From contig JAFXNQ010000006.1 in assembly GCA_017529425.1 (NCBI GenBank), positions 1 to 39,532 of the forward strand: a DNA stretch of 39,532 bases, given 5' to 3'. Position 1 is the stretch's first letter. Every line of letters begins with the position of its first letter. The position numbers and the translations under genes were made by a program. The notes under the pieces were generated by a model. That model was given only the letters and a program-made list of their open reading frames with translations, ran no database searches and was not told the DNA's origin. This DNA is from Bacteroidales bacterium (GTDB lineage Bacteria > Bacteroidota > Bacteroidia > Bacteroidales > UBA932). Below are positions 1 through 7,378 of the stretch, one piece after another.

Positions 1-500
1 AGCGCAACCTGCAGGCCATCCGGACGCAGATCAAGGACCTCTCCGGCAAGCGTTACCCGCACTACATCCGCGAGGGTTACAAGTCCCTGGACTACGTGGT
101 GATGTTCGTGCCGAACTACGGCTCGCTGCAGCTCGCGAAATCGCTGGCGCCGAACCTCTTCAACGAGGCGTACGCCCAAGGCGTGCTGATCGCCACGGAG
201 GAGACGCTGATGCCCTTCCTGCGGATGATCCGCATCGCCTGGACCAACTACGACCAGGCGCGCAACCAGGAGAAGATCATCAAGGCGGCGCAGAACATGA
301 TCGACCGCGTGTACGACTTCTCCAAGGCCCACGCGACGATGGGGGAGAAGCTCCGCGACGCGATGAAGCAGTACGACGCCGTGTCGGCCAAGATCGACGA
401 GTCCGGTCAGTCCATCCTGACCTCCGCCCGCCAGCTGATCAAGCTGGGCGTTCCGAAGAATCCCAAGAAGCCGCTCCCGGAGGGAGAGGCGGATAACTGA
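1..500 (+). CDS. rmuC: DNA recombination protein RmuC, C-terminal part (5' end outside window)
   Basis: The frame is open from base 3 with no start needed, so this is the 3' end of a longer gene. The visible 165 residues contain the conserved RmuC C-terminal region: HYIREGYKSLDYVVMFVPN (residues about 20-38 of the fragment), then a segment around LMPFLRMIRIAWTNY and a helical tail ending in a Pro/Lys-rich stretch. RmuC belongs to the PD-(D/E)XK nuclease-related family and limits DNA inversions and rearrangements; the exact reaction is not established. An ATG at 96 exists but lies inside the conserved domain and is not the start. The stop is TGA at 498-500, and the S46 peptidase begins six bases later, so the two genes may be co-transcribed. 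Confidence 0.9.
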   Translation, partial: RNLQAIRTQIKDLSGKRYPHYIREGYKSLDYVVMFVPNYGSLQLAKSLAPNLFNEAYAQGVLIATEETLMPFLRMIRIAWTNYDQARNQEKIIKAAQNMIDRVYDFSKAHATMGEKLRDAMKQYDAVSAKIDESGQSILTSARQLIKLGVPKNPKKPLPEGEADN

Positions 501-506
501 TTGTAT

Positions 507-2579
507 ATGAAGAAATACGTAATACTGGCGGCGCTCTCCCTGGCGGCCGCTTTCCAGCCCCTGCGGGCTGACGAAGGGATGTGGCTGCCGGTGCTGATCA
601 CCCAGCGCATCGACGACATGCAGGCGCACGGTTTCCGCCTCACGGCGGAGGATGTGTACAGCGTCAACCAGGCGTCGCTCAAGGACGCCGTGGTGCTGTT
701 CGGCTCCGGCTGCACCGGCGAGGTGGTCTCCCGGAACGGCCTGCTCTTCACCAACCACCATTGCGGCTACAGCCAGATTCAGCAGCACAGCAGCGTGGAG
801 CACGACTACCTCAAGGACGGCTTCTGGGCTTTGTCCCACAGCGAGGAGCTGCCGAACCCGGGGCTGACGGTCAGTTTCCTGGAAAGGATGGAAGAGGTCA
901 CGGACGCGGTGCTGAAGGGCTACGTGCCGACGATGGACGAGGCGCAGCGCGACTCGCTGGTCAAGGTCAACGGCGACGCGATCGTGAAGCAGGTGGCGGA
1001 TCCTTCCAAGGGGATCCGCGCCAGCGTGGAGGCGCTCTATTACGCCAACCAGTATTTCCTTTTCGTGTACAAGGTCTACCGTGATGTACGGCTGGTGGGC
1101 GCTCCGCCTTCGTCGATCGGCAAGTTCGGCGGCGACACCGACAACTGGATGTGGCCCCGCCACACGGGGGACTTCTCCATTTTCCGCATCTATGCGGACA
1201 AGAACAATGAACCGGCTGATTATTCGGAAGATAACGTTCCCTATACGCCAAAGCGCTTTTTCACCATCTCGCGCGCCGGCGTGCAAGAAGGTGACTTCAC
1301 CTTCGTCTACGGCTGCCCGGGCAGCACGAAGGAATACGTGAGCTCCGACGAGGTGCGCTACGTGGGCGAGGTCTCCGATCCGGAGAAGATTGCCCTGCGC
1401 ACGCTGCGCCTCGACATCCAGAAGAAATACATGGCGCAGGACCAGGCGGTCCGCATCCAGTATTCGTCCAAGAACGCCAACGTGGCCAACGCCTGGAAGA
1501 AGTGGCAGGGCGAGTCGAAGGGCATCGCCCGGCTGGGCACCGTCGCCGCCAAGGAAGACTACGAGCGCCGTTTCTCCGCCTGGGCGGCGGGGACGCCCTA
1601 CGCCGGCCTGCCGGAGCGGCTGCATGCCCTGTATGCGCAGCGCAATCCGGTCTACCGGGCCTATGAGTACTATGTCGAGACGGTCCGGACCGTGGAGCTG
1701 CTCCAGTTCGCGAGCAATGTCAAGTCCGCGCTGGATGCCGGCCGCCCGGTGGCGGGGATTGCTGATGCGTTCTTCAAGGACTACTACCAGCCTATCGACG
1801 AGGAGATCTTCGTCGCGATGCTGGATGCCTTCGACAAGCACATGAACGCCGGCTACAAGCCGGAATACTTCCGTCGTCAGCTGGCCGCCTACGGCAGTCC
1901 GGAGGCCTGGCGCGATGCGCTTTACGCGCAGTCGCTCTTCACCGACCCGGCACGCGTGCGGGCGCTGACGCAGGACGACCTGCCTGCCGTCACAGCCGAT
2001 CCCGCCTTTGCGCTGTACGATGCATTCTATCAGTGGTACCGGCAGGAGCTGCAGCCCGTGATCGCCCGGCTGGACCGGGAGATCCGCCTGGCCTACCGCG
2101 ACTACATGCGCGGCCAGATGGCTTTCGAGCCGGACAAGGCCTTCTATCCCGATGCCAACCTGACGCTCCGCGTCGCCTACGGCCACGTGGCGGGCTATTC
2201 TCCTTCGGATGCTGTTTACTATGCGCCCGTGTCCACGCTCAAGGGCATCATGGAGAAGGATAACCCGGAGATCTTCGACTACAACATCCCGCAGGTGCTG
2301 CGCGATATCTATGCTGAAGGGGGACATGACAGCCAGCCGGTCTGCTTCCTGGCCACCAACCATACTTCCGGCGGCAACTCCGGCAGCCCGGTGATCAATG
2401 CCGACGGCAACCTGATCGGCATCAACTTCGACCGGGTGTGGGAGGGGACGATGAGCGACATCGTCTTCGACCCGGACTACTGCCGCAACATCTCGCTGGA
2501 CATCCGCTACCTGCTTTTCGTCGTCCGGGAGGTCGGCCATGCCGACTGGCTGTTCGACGAAATGGTTTTCGCAGACTGA
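507..2579 (+). CDS. S46 family dipeptidyl-peptidase, DPP11-like (Asp/Glu-specific)
   Basis: A secreted serine exopeptidase of about 690 residues, usual for family S46 (DPP7/DPP11), which removes N-terminal dipeptides from oligopeptides in the periplasm. The ATG at 507 is preferred over an in-frame TTG at 501; it gives a signal peptide with a hydrophobic core ending near residue 17 (ALA-type). Visible catalytic residues are His85 in TNHHCGY, Asp222 in PRHTGDF and Ser625 in GGNSGSP. Arg643, in NFDRVWEG 18 residues after the catalytic serine, occupies the S1 specificity position, which in characterised enzymes is Gly in DPP7 and Arg in DPP11. I therefore infer cleavage after acidic P1 residues. 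This is a nutrient-acquisition enzyme typical of Bacteroidota that feed on peptides. It probably belongs to the ancestral backbone left of the island. Confidence 0.93.
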   Translation: MKKYVILAALSLAAAFQPLRADEGMWLPVLITQRIDDMQAHGFRLTAEDVYSVNQASLKDAVVLFGSGCTGEVVSRNGLLFTNHHCGYSQIQQHSSVEHDYLKDGFWALSHSEELPNPGLTVSFLERMEEVTDAVLKGYVPTMDEAQRDSLVKVNGDAIVKQVADPSKGIRASVEALYYANQYFLFVYKVYRDVRLVGAPPSSIGKFGGDTDNWMWPRHTGDFSIFRIYADKNNEPADYSEDNVPYTPKRFFTISRAGVQEGDFTFVYGCPGSTKEYVSSDEVRYVGEVSDPEKIALRTLRLDIQKKYMAQDQAVRIQYSSKNANVANAWKKWQGESKGIARLGTVAAKEDYERRFSAWAAGTPYAGLPERLHALYAQRNPVYRAYEYYVETVRTVELLQFASNVKSALDAGRPVAGIADAFFKDYYQPIDEEIFVAMLDAFDKHMNAGYKPEYFRRQLAAYGSPEAWRDALYAQSLFTDPARVRALTQDDLPAVTADPAFALYDAFYQWYRQELQPVIARLDREIRLAYRDYMRGQMAFEPDKAFYPDANLTLRVAYGHVAGYSPSDAVYYAPVSTLKGIMEKDNPEIFDYNIPQVLRDIYAEGGHDSQPVCFLATNHTSGGNSGSPVINADGNLIGINFDRVWEGTMSDIVFDPDYCRNISLDIRYLLFVVREVGHADWLFDEMVFAD

Positions 2580-2589
2580 GTTTGTGTGT

Positions 2590-4083
2590 ATGAAAGGATT
2601 CGTGTCATATATTCTGGGGTTGTGCCAGAAGAGAGAAGGAACCGAGGTTGAGTTCAAGTCGGCACTCGGCGGTTTTCCGGGCAGCTTCTGGGAGACTTAT
2701 TCTGCCTTTGCGAATACAAAGGGTGGCGTGATTGTGCTTGGCGTGAAGGAGAAGAATCATCGATTCACGCCCGATGGGTTTACGGATGAGCAGGTGGACA
2801 AGTATAAGAAGACATTCTGGGATTGTGCCAATAACAAGGGCAAGGTGAGTCTTTGTCTTCTAATGGATAAGGACGTGATTGAGGGAGAGCTAGATGGGAA
2901 AAAGGTTCTCGTGTTTGTCATTCCTCGTGCTCCTTTCGATGTGAAGCCGGTTTATATCAACGGGAATCCGAATCAAGCATTCAAGCGTAACCATGAGGGA
3001 GATTATCTCTGCACGAAGGACGAGATCAGCCGGATGTTTGCTGATGCGATGGTGCTTACCAACCCGCAGGACAGTCGAATTCTGAAGAACTTTACGCTTG
3101 AGCGTGATTTTGACCAAACCACCATCCGGCAGTACAGGCAGCTATTCCAGATGCGTCATGAAGGCCATGCATGGAATGATCTGGGCGACTTGGAGTTTCT
3201 GCAGCGCCTGGGTGGATACCGGGTGGATCAGGAGTCCGGAGAGAAAGGCTTCACGCTGGCTGGCGTGCTGATGTTCGGTACGGAACTGGCCATCATGGGC
3301 GTAATGCCGCGTTACTTCGTGGACTTCCGGGAGAAGCTCAGCAGCGATCCGAACATCCGTTGGACAGACCGTGTCTATCCGGACGGTATGTGGGAGCCGA
3401 ATCTGTATCAGTTCTATCGCCGTGTCCTGCCCAAGCTTTTCCTTGCGTTACCGACTCCGTTCCAGATGGAGGGTGTATATCGCCAGGATGAGACCACGGC
3501 CCATAAGGCCGTCAGGGAGGCGTTGGTGAACTGTATTGTCCATGCTTCGACACGTCTCTACGAAGGGCCTGTCATTGAACGTTATCCTGACCGGCTGTAT
3601 TTCTCGAATCCGGGGACGATGCTGGTGAGCGTGGAAGACTTCTTCGAAGGTGGCCATAGTATTTGCCGCAACTCGGCCCTCCACAAGATGTTCGAGATGA
3701 TTGGCGGTGGCGAACGTGCTGGTAGCGGAGCTGATACCATCAAGAAAGGCTGGGCCGATAACAAGTGGCCGGCGCCTGAAATCAGGGAACACTTCGGCCA
3801 GAATGATGACCGGGTAGAGTTGACGCTTCGGATCGGTCAGTCCACCAGTTCACCTGGGAAGGGAACTGAAAACGAAGAAATCAGGGTAAAAACCAGGGTG
3901 AAAACTAGGGTGAAAATCAGGGAGATGATGATGGTGAATCCGAAAGTGACAATCCCTGAATTGGCTGCAGAAATCGGAGTTTCGGTCAAAACTATTGAGT
4001 GGCATCTAGCCAAGATGAAAGGTGTTGAAATCGAACGCGAAGGACCTGCTAATGGAGGTTATTGGAGAGTCCTCAAACAGTAA
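2590..4083 (+). CDS. AlbA/Schlafen-domain ATP-binding protein with C-terminal winged HTH
   Basis: About 497 residues. The N-terminal 120 residues match the Schlafen AlbA_2 (AAA_4) DNA-binding domain, with REGTEVEFKSAL, ETYSAFANTKGGVIVLGV and a downstream ISRMFADA segment. The middle contains a HATPase_c_4/RecG-like part (HKAVREALVNCIVHA, then GGGERAGSGADTIKKGW). The last 60 residues form a helix-turn-helix (VTIPELAAEIGVSVKTIEWHLAKM). A longer reading from 2539 would overlap the upstream peptidase; ATG 2590 is chosen because the conserved domain begins right after it. Such proteins are common in defence and accessory islands and are usually called transcriptional regulators or RecG-related, with no settled function. 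Its lower GC than the upstream gene marks the left edge of the island. Confidence 0.85.
   Translation: MKGFVSYILGLCQKREGTEVEFKSALGGFPGSFWETYSAFANTKGGVIVLGVKEKNHRFTPDGFTDEQVDKYKKTFWDCANNKGKVSLCLLMDKDVIEGELDGKKVLVFVIPRAPFDVKPVYINGNPNQAFKRNHEGDYLCTKDEISRMFADAMVLTNPQDSRILKNFTLERDFDQTTIRQYRQLFQMRHEGHAWNDLGDLEFLQRLGGYRVDQESGEKGFTLAGVLMFGTELAIMGVMPRYFVDFREKLSSDPNIRWTDRVYPDGMWEPNLYQFYRRVLPKLFLALPTPFQMEGVYRQDETTAHKAVREALVNCIVHASTRLYEGPVIERYPDRLYFSNPGTMLVSVEDFFEGGHSICRNSALHKMFEMIGGGERAGSGADTIKKGWADNKWPAPEIREHFGQNDDRVELTLRIGQSTSSPGKGTENEEIRVKTRVKTRVKIREMMMVNPKVTIPELAAEIGVSVKTIEWHLAKMKGVEIEREGPANGGYWRVLKQ
3882..3917 (+). repeat. 12-bp tandem repeat, three copies, inside the AlbA-domain gene
   Basis: Three consecutive 12-bp units (CAGGGTAAAAAC, CAGGGTGAAAAC, TAGGGTGAAAAT) encode RVKT, RVKT and RVKI in the linker between the ATPase-like part and the C-terminal helix-turn-helix. 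A fourth, decayed start (CAGGGAG) follows. The unit length is a multiple of three, so copy changes would alter linker length without breaking the frame. Confidence 0.85.
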
Positions 4084-4118
4084 ATACATCGCCGCCATCC
4101 GAGAGGGTGGTGGTATGT

Positions 4119-5240
4119 TTATTGAAGAGATATGAGTTTGCCAATAATCTCATCTGCAAAATGCTCGTCTGTGTGATGCTCAACTAGAAACTTGTGCATT
4201 AATTCCCGGTCCTCCTTGAGATTGGCAGTCCGGATAATACTTGGTTGATTGATACTAAACAGGGAAGAAAGTTTTCCATCTGTCATCTTCTGGAGAGCTC
4301 GTTTAATCTCAATTTTGGAGTTGTTATCACGAGTGAAGATAGTGATGTCTTTTCGTACAGGATTATCATAATCGGCCTGTTTTAGAAAGAAAGGAGCAAA
4401 ATACTGACGGTCATTTTCACCTAACGAATGGCCGAAAATTATCACTTCGTCCGCGTTTTTAAGGGGCGTAACAATATCCGGAGGGGTGAAGGAGTCATCC
4501 ATTGCTTTAAGTAAGAAGTCATACTCCTTTTCCAACGTCATGTCATCCCGTGTGCCGATGATAATCTTTCCGTCCTCGCAGTTGCCGTGCATATAGTGAA
4601 CGGGAATTCCATCCACTTTGTAGCCGCGCATCTGAACACGAGTGTAGTTAAAGGTGAAAATGTCGATAAAGTCACCCGCGTCAACTGTCTTCTTCAATGT
4701 CAAGAGCAAATAAAAGGCTGTGGTGACACTATCTGGAAGGGGCTTTTCGATAGACCTAAGATATTTGCATAGGCCCTCTTTGATGAGTCCCAAGGCTTTG
4801 TGATCACGCCAGCAGGGAGATTCAAGCATATCTTCTTTATAGGGAATTCTCATTATCTTTAGGAGATTATCATCAAAAGTGATGTACCCTTTGTTATATA
4901 GAGATTGCACTTCTTGCTGGAAGTCATTATATGTACCATACTGCCATATTTCCGGCTTGACTTTCTCAAGGAATTTTCTCTCGTATTTTGTGATGACATC
5001 TTCTCTTTTCCCCATCAGCGTCGGATGATTGTAGTAGGCCAACAACTCATTCTCCATATCGTACCACTTGACTGCATCCAGATTGTCAGGCCAACGCTGG
5101 TTCAGATGATGGATGAGCGGGGCTGGATAGTGCTTGGGACAGAACTCAGACTCCCAGAAGTCTTTGTAGGACGTTTTGAGACCGAGATCAAGGTCGAAGC
5201 CGTTGCCGAGGATGACGACTATGTTGCGGGGCTCTACCAT
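4119..5240 (-). CDS. AbiH family abortive-infection protein
   Basis: A 373-residue protein whose N-terminus reads NIVVILGNGFDLDLGLKTSY. The LxGNGFDxxLGLKTxYxxF signature defines the bacteriophage abortive infection AbiH family (PF14253). Also visible are a glycine-rich GTRDDM segment after a HGNCEDG motif and VIIFGHSLGENDRQYF in the C-terminal half, both typical of AbiH. The family was first described on lactococcal plasmids as causing phage-induced death or arrest; the molecular target is unknown. The start ATG is at 5238-5240. It lies convergent to the AlbA-domain gene, with only 35 bases between the two stop codons. Ten bases upstream on the same strand is the stop of a DUF4357 fragment, so it may once have been the second gene of an operon. 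Confidence 0.9.
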   Translation of the reverse strand: MVEPRNIVVILGNGFDLDLGLKTSYKDFWESEFCPKHYPAPLIHHLNQRWPDNLDAVKWYDMENELLAYYNHPTLMGKREDVITKYERKFLEKVKPEIWQYGTYNDFQQEVQSLYNKGYITFDDNLLKIMRIPYKEDMLESPCWRDHKALGLIKEGLCKYLRSIEKPLPDSVTTAFYLLLTLKKTVDAGDFIDIFTFNYTRVQMRGYKVDGIPVHYMHGNCEDGKIIIGTRDDMTLEKEYDFLLKAMDDSFTPPDIVTPLKNADEVIIFGHSLGENDRQYFAPFFLKQADYDNPVRKDITIFTRDNNSKIEIKRALQKMTDGKLSSLFSINQPSIIRTANLKEDRELMHKFLVEHHTDEHFADEIIGKLISLQ

Positions 5241-5250
5241 GCGGCAAATG

Positions 5251-5583
5251 TTATTTGTCTAGTTGTTTTCTATATACTTCATCCAATGTATGGCCATCCT
5301 TGTCTTTCCAGACAATCCATCCATTGTTGCTGCTGCCGATGCAAAAGTCCGCCGCTGTGCTGGGGCTAGAAAAGGTCTTGTCAGATTCCAATTCCAGAAG
5401 GTCTCCTCTTATATTTGTATACTCAGCAAGCAATTTTGCGCGTTTTTCCTTCCAATTAAACGAAGGAACAGACGTGGGGACAATTATGCTACCCTTCAAG
5501 ATGGTGAACCCATTTGCACTATAGAAACCGCGAGCATTACAGCCTCGCCCTTTTGTGTAGAAAAGGTGCTCTTCCTTGGTTCT
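5251..5583 (-). pseudogene. DUF4357 domain remnant (N-terminus missing)
   Basis: The reading frame is open from 5583 to the stop at 5251, but an in-frame TAG at 5584-5586 closes it upstream and no ATG occurs in the stretch; the only non-ATG candidate (TTG at 5499) would cut the domain. The translated piece has FYTKGRGCNARGFYSANGF, then a hydrophobic strand, and ends with SPSTAADFCIGSSNNGW followed by WKDKDGHTLDEVYR. The last part is the DUF4357 pattern, usually found at the C-terminus of GIY-YIG or related nuclease-like proteins of 250 residues or more. I read this as the surviving tail of a longer gene cut by the event that placed the repeats and tRNA at 5600-5911. It could still be translated as an 82-residue protein from the TTG. 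Confidence 0.7.
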
Positions 5584-5609
5584 CTATTCTTTACAGCCCA
5601 TTTAAAAAT

Positions 5610-5674
5610 GGTACTAAAATGGTACTATTTTTAATTTCGCTACTGCTGAAGATGTGCTAAAATTGTACTAAAAT
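5610..5674. repeat. Two copies of a GTACTAAAA-N2-GTACTA type repeat
   Basis: At 5611-5627 and 5655-5674 there are paired TACTAAAA-type half-sites one helical turn apart (GTACTAAAATGGTACTA and GTGCTAAAATTGTACTAAAA). Related pairs lie at 5808-5825 and 38489-38506, each beside a tRNA gene. The spacing suggests protein binding, perhaps integrase arm-type sites of a past element, but this is inference. The stretch 5584-5821 has no gene; it contains only these repeats and the hairpin at 5714. Confidence 0.6.
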
Positions 5675-5713
5675 CTACAGTTTTATGCGTAGATTTCTGC
5701 GTAAAACAATAAA

Positions 5714-5736
5714 GGCGCTGAAATTCAGCGCCTTTT
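5714..5736 (+). terminator. Rho-independent terminator-like hairpin
   Basis: GGCGCTGA (5714-5721) pairs with TCAGCGCC (5725-5732) across a three-base loop and is followed by TTTT. The opposite strand also has a short T-run after the stem, so it could act in both directions. It sits between the DUF4357 remnant and the tRNA, with no obvious + strand gene upstream, so it is probably left over from a lost gene. Confidence 0.6.
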
Positions 5737-5805
5737 GCGGAGCATAGGACACCACCATAAACCATTTTCTACGAACTTATGTAGCTAGCTAGTTCTTTCT
5801 TGATA

Positions 5806-5821
5806 ATGTACTAAAAGTGTA
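5806..5821 (+). repeat. 16-bp repeat, copy 1 (second copy at 38487)
   Basis: ATGTACTAAAAGTGTA occurs here, directly against the 5' end of the tRNA, and again in the same orientation at 38487-38502 near tRNA-Ala. The two copies bracket most of the accessory DNA. They could be remnants of attachment sites or just shared binding motifs. Confidence 0.6.
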
Positions 5822-5911
5822 TTAGGGGTGGTCGAGTGGCTGAAGACGCTGGTCTAAGAAACCAGTAAGCCCTTAAGCAAGGCTTCAGGGGTTCGAATCT
5901 CCTTCTCTGAA
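5822..5911 (+). tRNA. Class II tRNA, anticodon AAG (Leu by anticodon), atypical
   Basis: It folds as a class II tRNA: acceptor TTAGGGG/TCTCTGA (fully paired, but with three G-U pairs and a U1-A72 end), D-stem GTC/GAC, anticodon stem CTGGT/ACCAG with loop CTAAGAA, long variable arm AAGCC/GGCTT, T-stem AGGGG/CTCCT with TTCGAAT loop, discriminator A. The anticodon AAG would read CUU/CUC leucine codons. The D-arm (GTCGAGTGGCTGAAGAC) looks like bacterial tRNA-Ser rather than tRNA-Leu, which usually has GGAANTGGTAGAC. CCA is not encoded. It may be an element-borne or decaying tRNA. The flank up to 6048 holds only a promoter region. Confidence 0.75.
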
Positions 5912-5997
5912 AAATACTTACTATCTTTTTATCGCACTTCCATCGGTCCGAAATGAGGAATTAGCGCATTTTGTTATGCTTGTTTTTGCGGAATATC

Positions 5998-6025
5998 GCA
6001 TTTTAAAAAGAAAATGCTATCTTTG
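5998..6025 (+). promoter_or_regulatory. Promoter -7 box with adjacent palindrome upstream of the AAA ATPase
   Basis: TATCTTTG at 6018-6025 matches the Bacteroidota -7 consensus TAnnTTTG, 24 bases before the ATG at 6049. Immediately upstream is a perfect inverted repeat, GCATTTT-N6-AAAATGC (5998-6017), lying in the spacer where a repressor would block the polymerase. A further GCGCATTTT half-site lies about 33 bases upstream. No clear -33 box is seen at the usual spacing. Confidence 0.5.
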
Positions 6026-6048
6026 TCGTAGTTAAAAGATGTTTTGCT

Positions 6049-7329
6049 ATGGACTTGTACGACATTGTCCGGATACTCACGGACCAGAAAAAGGAACTTG
6101 ATAAGATAAACATCAAAACGCTTTGCCCGCGCAAGGAGGAGAGTCAGTTTGAATTGGATAGTCCTTTGGCGCAGGTTGTCATCGGCGTCCGGCGAAGCGG
6201 AAAATCCATGCTTTGCTTGAAGTCCCTGATACAGTCTGGGAAAAAATTTGGTTATGTGGATTTTGATGATGAAAATCTCGAAGGCCTCGGACGGAGTGAT
6301 CTCAACACTGTTCTAGAAGCTGCCTATATGGTCTATGGTGATTTTGATTACCTATTTTTGGACGAGGCGCAGAACGTAGATGGGTGGCATCTGTTTGTAA
6401 ACCGGCTACTCCGCCAGAAGATGCACATTGTGCTTACGGGGTCCAACGCAAAACTTCTCAGTTCGGATCTGTCCACCCACCTGACTGGCCGCTATAACGA
6501 GATCACGCTTTACCCCTTCTCTTTCGAAGAGTACTGTATCATGAAGTATTTGGATCCGAAAGACCTGTCCACGAAGAACCAGGCGTTCATCAAGGTCGCC
6601 TTTGACGAGTACCTCCGCAATGGTGGATTTCCGGAGACGTTCAACCTAAAAAACCGACAGGGGTATGTCACATCTTTGATGGATGCCATCATTAAGAAGG
6701 ATATTGCCAAACGGTTCAGAATCCGCTACGGAGATGCTCTTAGAAAGATGACCAATTATTTGGTGGACAACTTCTGCCAAGAGGTTGTGTATACAACGCT
6801 GGCAGACCTGTTCGGCTTTGGCTCAGATCATACGGCCGAAAACTATTACTCCTATTTGAAACAGGCATTCCTGCTTCAAGGAATCAACAAGTTCTCGTTC
6901 AAGAGTGCTGAAAGAATAAGGGGCGAAAAAGCCTATATTGTTGATGTTGCCTTCCAGTCCGACCGGGAAAGCACGCTCACCACTGAGAATTTGGGCTATA
7001 GGATGGAGAACATCGTATATATTGAGTTGTTGTGGCGCTACAAAAAAGAAAACTTGGATGTCTTCTACTACAAAGATGGCTATGAGATAGATTTCGTCGT
7101 GGTGGACAAGACCAAGATTCTGGAGCTTATCCAGGTCACTTACAGGATGGATACGACGAAGACAAGAAACCGCGAGTTGGGCGGCCTTGCAAAAGGCTCC
7201 GCTCAATTTAAATGTAATAAACTCACTTTGATTACTTTGAATGAACGGGGGCAGGAAATGTATAACGGATCGAATATAAAGAAGGTGACTATCGTTGATT
7301 GGCTCCTGGGCAATGATTTATTAGATTAA
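6049..7329 (+). CDS. AAA ATPase with C-terminal DUF4143
   Basis: A 426-residue protein of the AAA_14/DUF4143 family. Walker A is GVRRSGKS (residues 46-53); Walker B is YLFLDEAQN (about 101-109), followed by WHLFVNRLLRQ and the sensor-like VLTGSNAKLLSSDLSTHLTGRY. The C-terminal half (from about 215) contains DUF4143 with FCQEVVYTTLADLFG and the nuclease-like ending YYKDGYEIDFVV followed by ELIQVTY. The EIDFVV...ELIQV segment resembles the E/D-x-D...E/Q-xQ core of a restriction-endonuclease fold, a common view of this domain. Family members are widespread in Bacteroidota genomes and islands with no assigned role. It is transcribed alone from the promoter at 6018. Confidence 0.9.
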   Translation: MDLYDIVRILTDQKKELDKINIKTLCPRKEESQFELDSPLAQVVIGVRRSGKSMLCLKSLIQSGKKFGYVDFDDENLEGLGRSDLNTVLEAAYMVYGDFDYLFLDEAQNVDGWHLFVNRLLRQKMHIVLTGSNAKLLSSDLSTHLTGRYNEITLYPFSFEEYCIMKYLDPKDLSTKNQAFIKVAFDEYLRNGGFPETFNLKNRQGYVTSLMDAIIKKDIAKRFRIRYGDALRKMTNYLVDNFCQEVVYTTLADLFGFGSDHTAENYYSYLKQAFLLQGINKFSFKSAERIRGEKAYIVDVAFQSDRESTLTTENLGYRMENIVYIELLWRYKKENLDVFYYKDGYEIDFVVVDKTKILELIQVTYRMDTTKTRNRELGGLAKGSAQFKCNKLTLITLNERGQEMYNGSNIKKVTIVDWLLGNDLLD

Positions 7330-7346
7330 TTAACCTGAACTACATA

Positions 7347-7360
7347 CTACTGAACAGTAG
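7347..7360. other. Short perfect inverted repeat between the ATPase and recombinase stops
   Basis: CTACTG-AA-CAGTAG lies in the 49-base gap between two convergent genes. There is no T-run directly after it, so it is a weak terminator at best. It could also be a binding site for the adjacent recombinase. Confidence 0.35.
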
Positions 7361-7378
7361 ATAGACAATCTCCCCTTT

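Noticed and set aside
3882-3917. Possible CRISPR-like repeat
   Set aside because: The units are only 12 bp, contiguous, without spacers and inside a coding region. No CRISPR array or cas gene was seen anywhere in the window.
5255-5634. Two + strand frames of 89 and 123 residues
   Set aside because: They are antisense to the DUF4357 remnant, whose - strand translation carries the recognisable domain.
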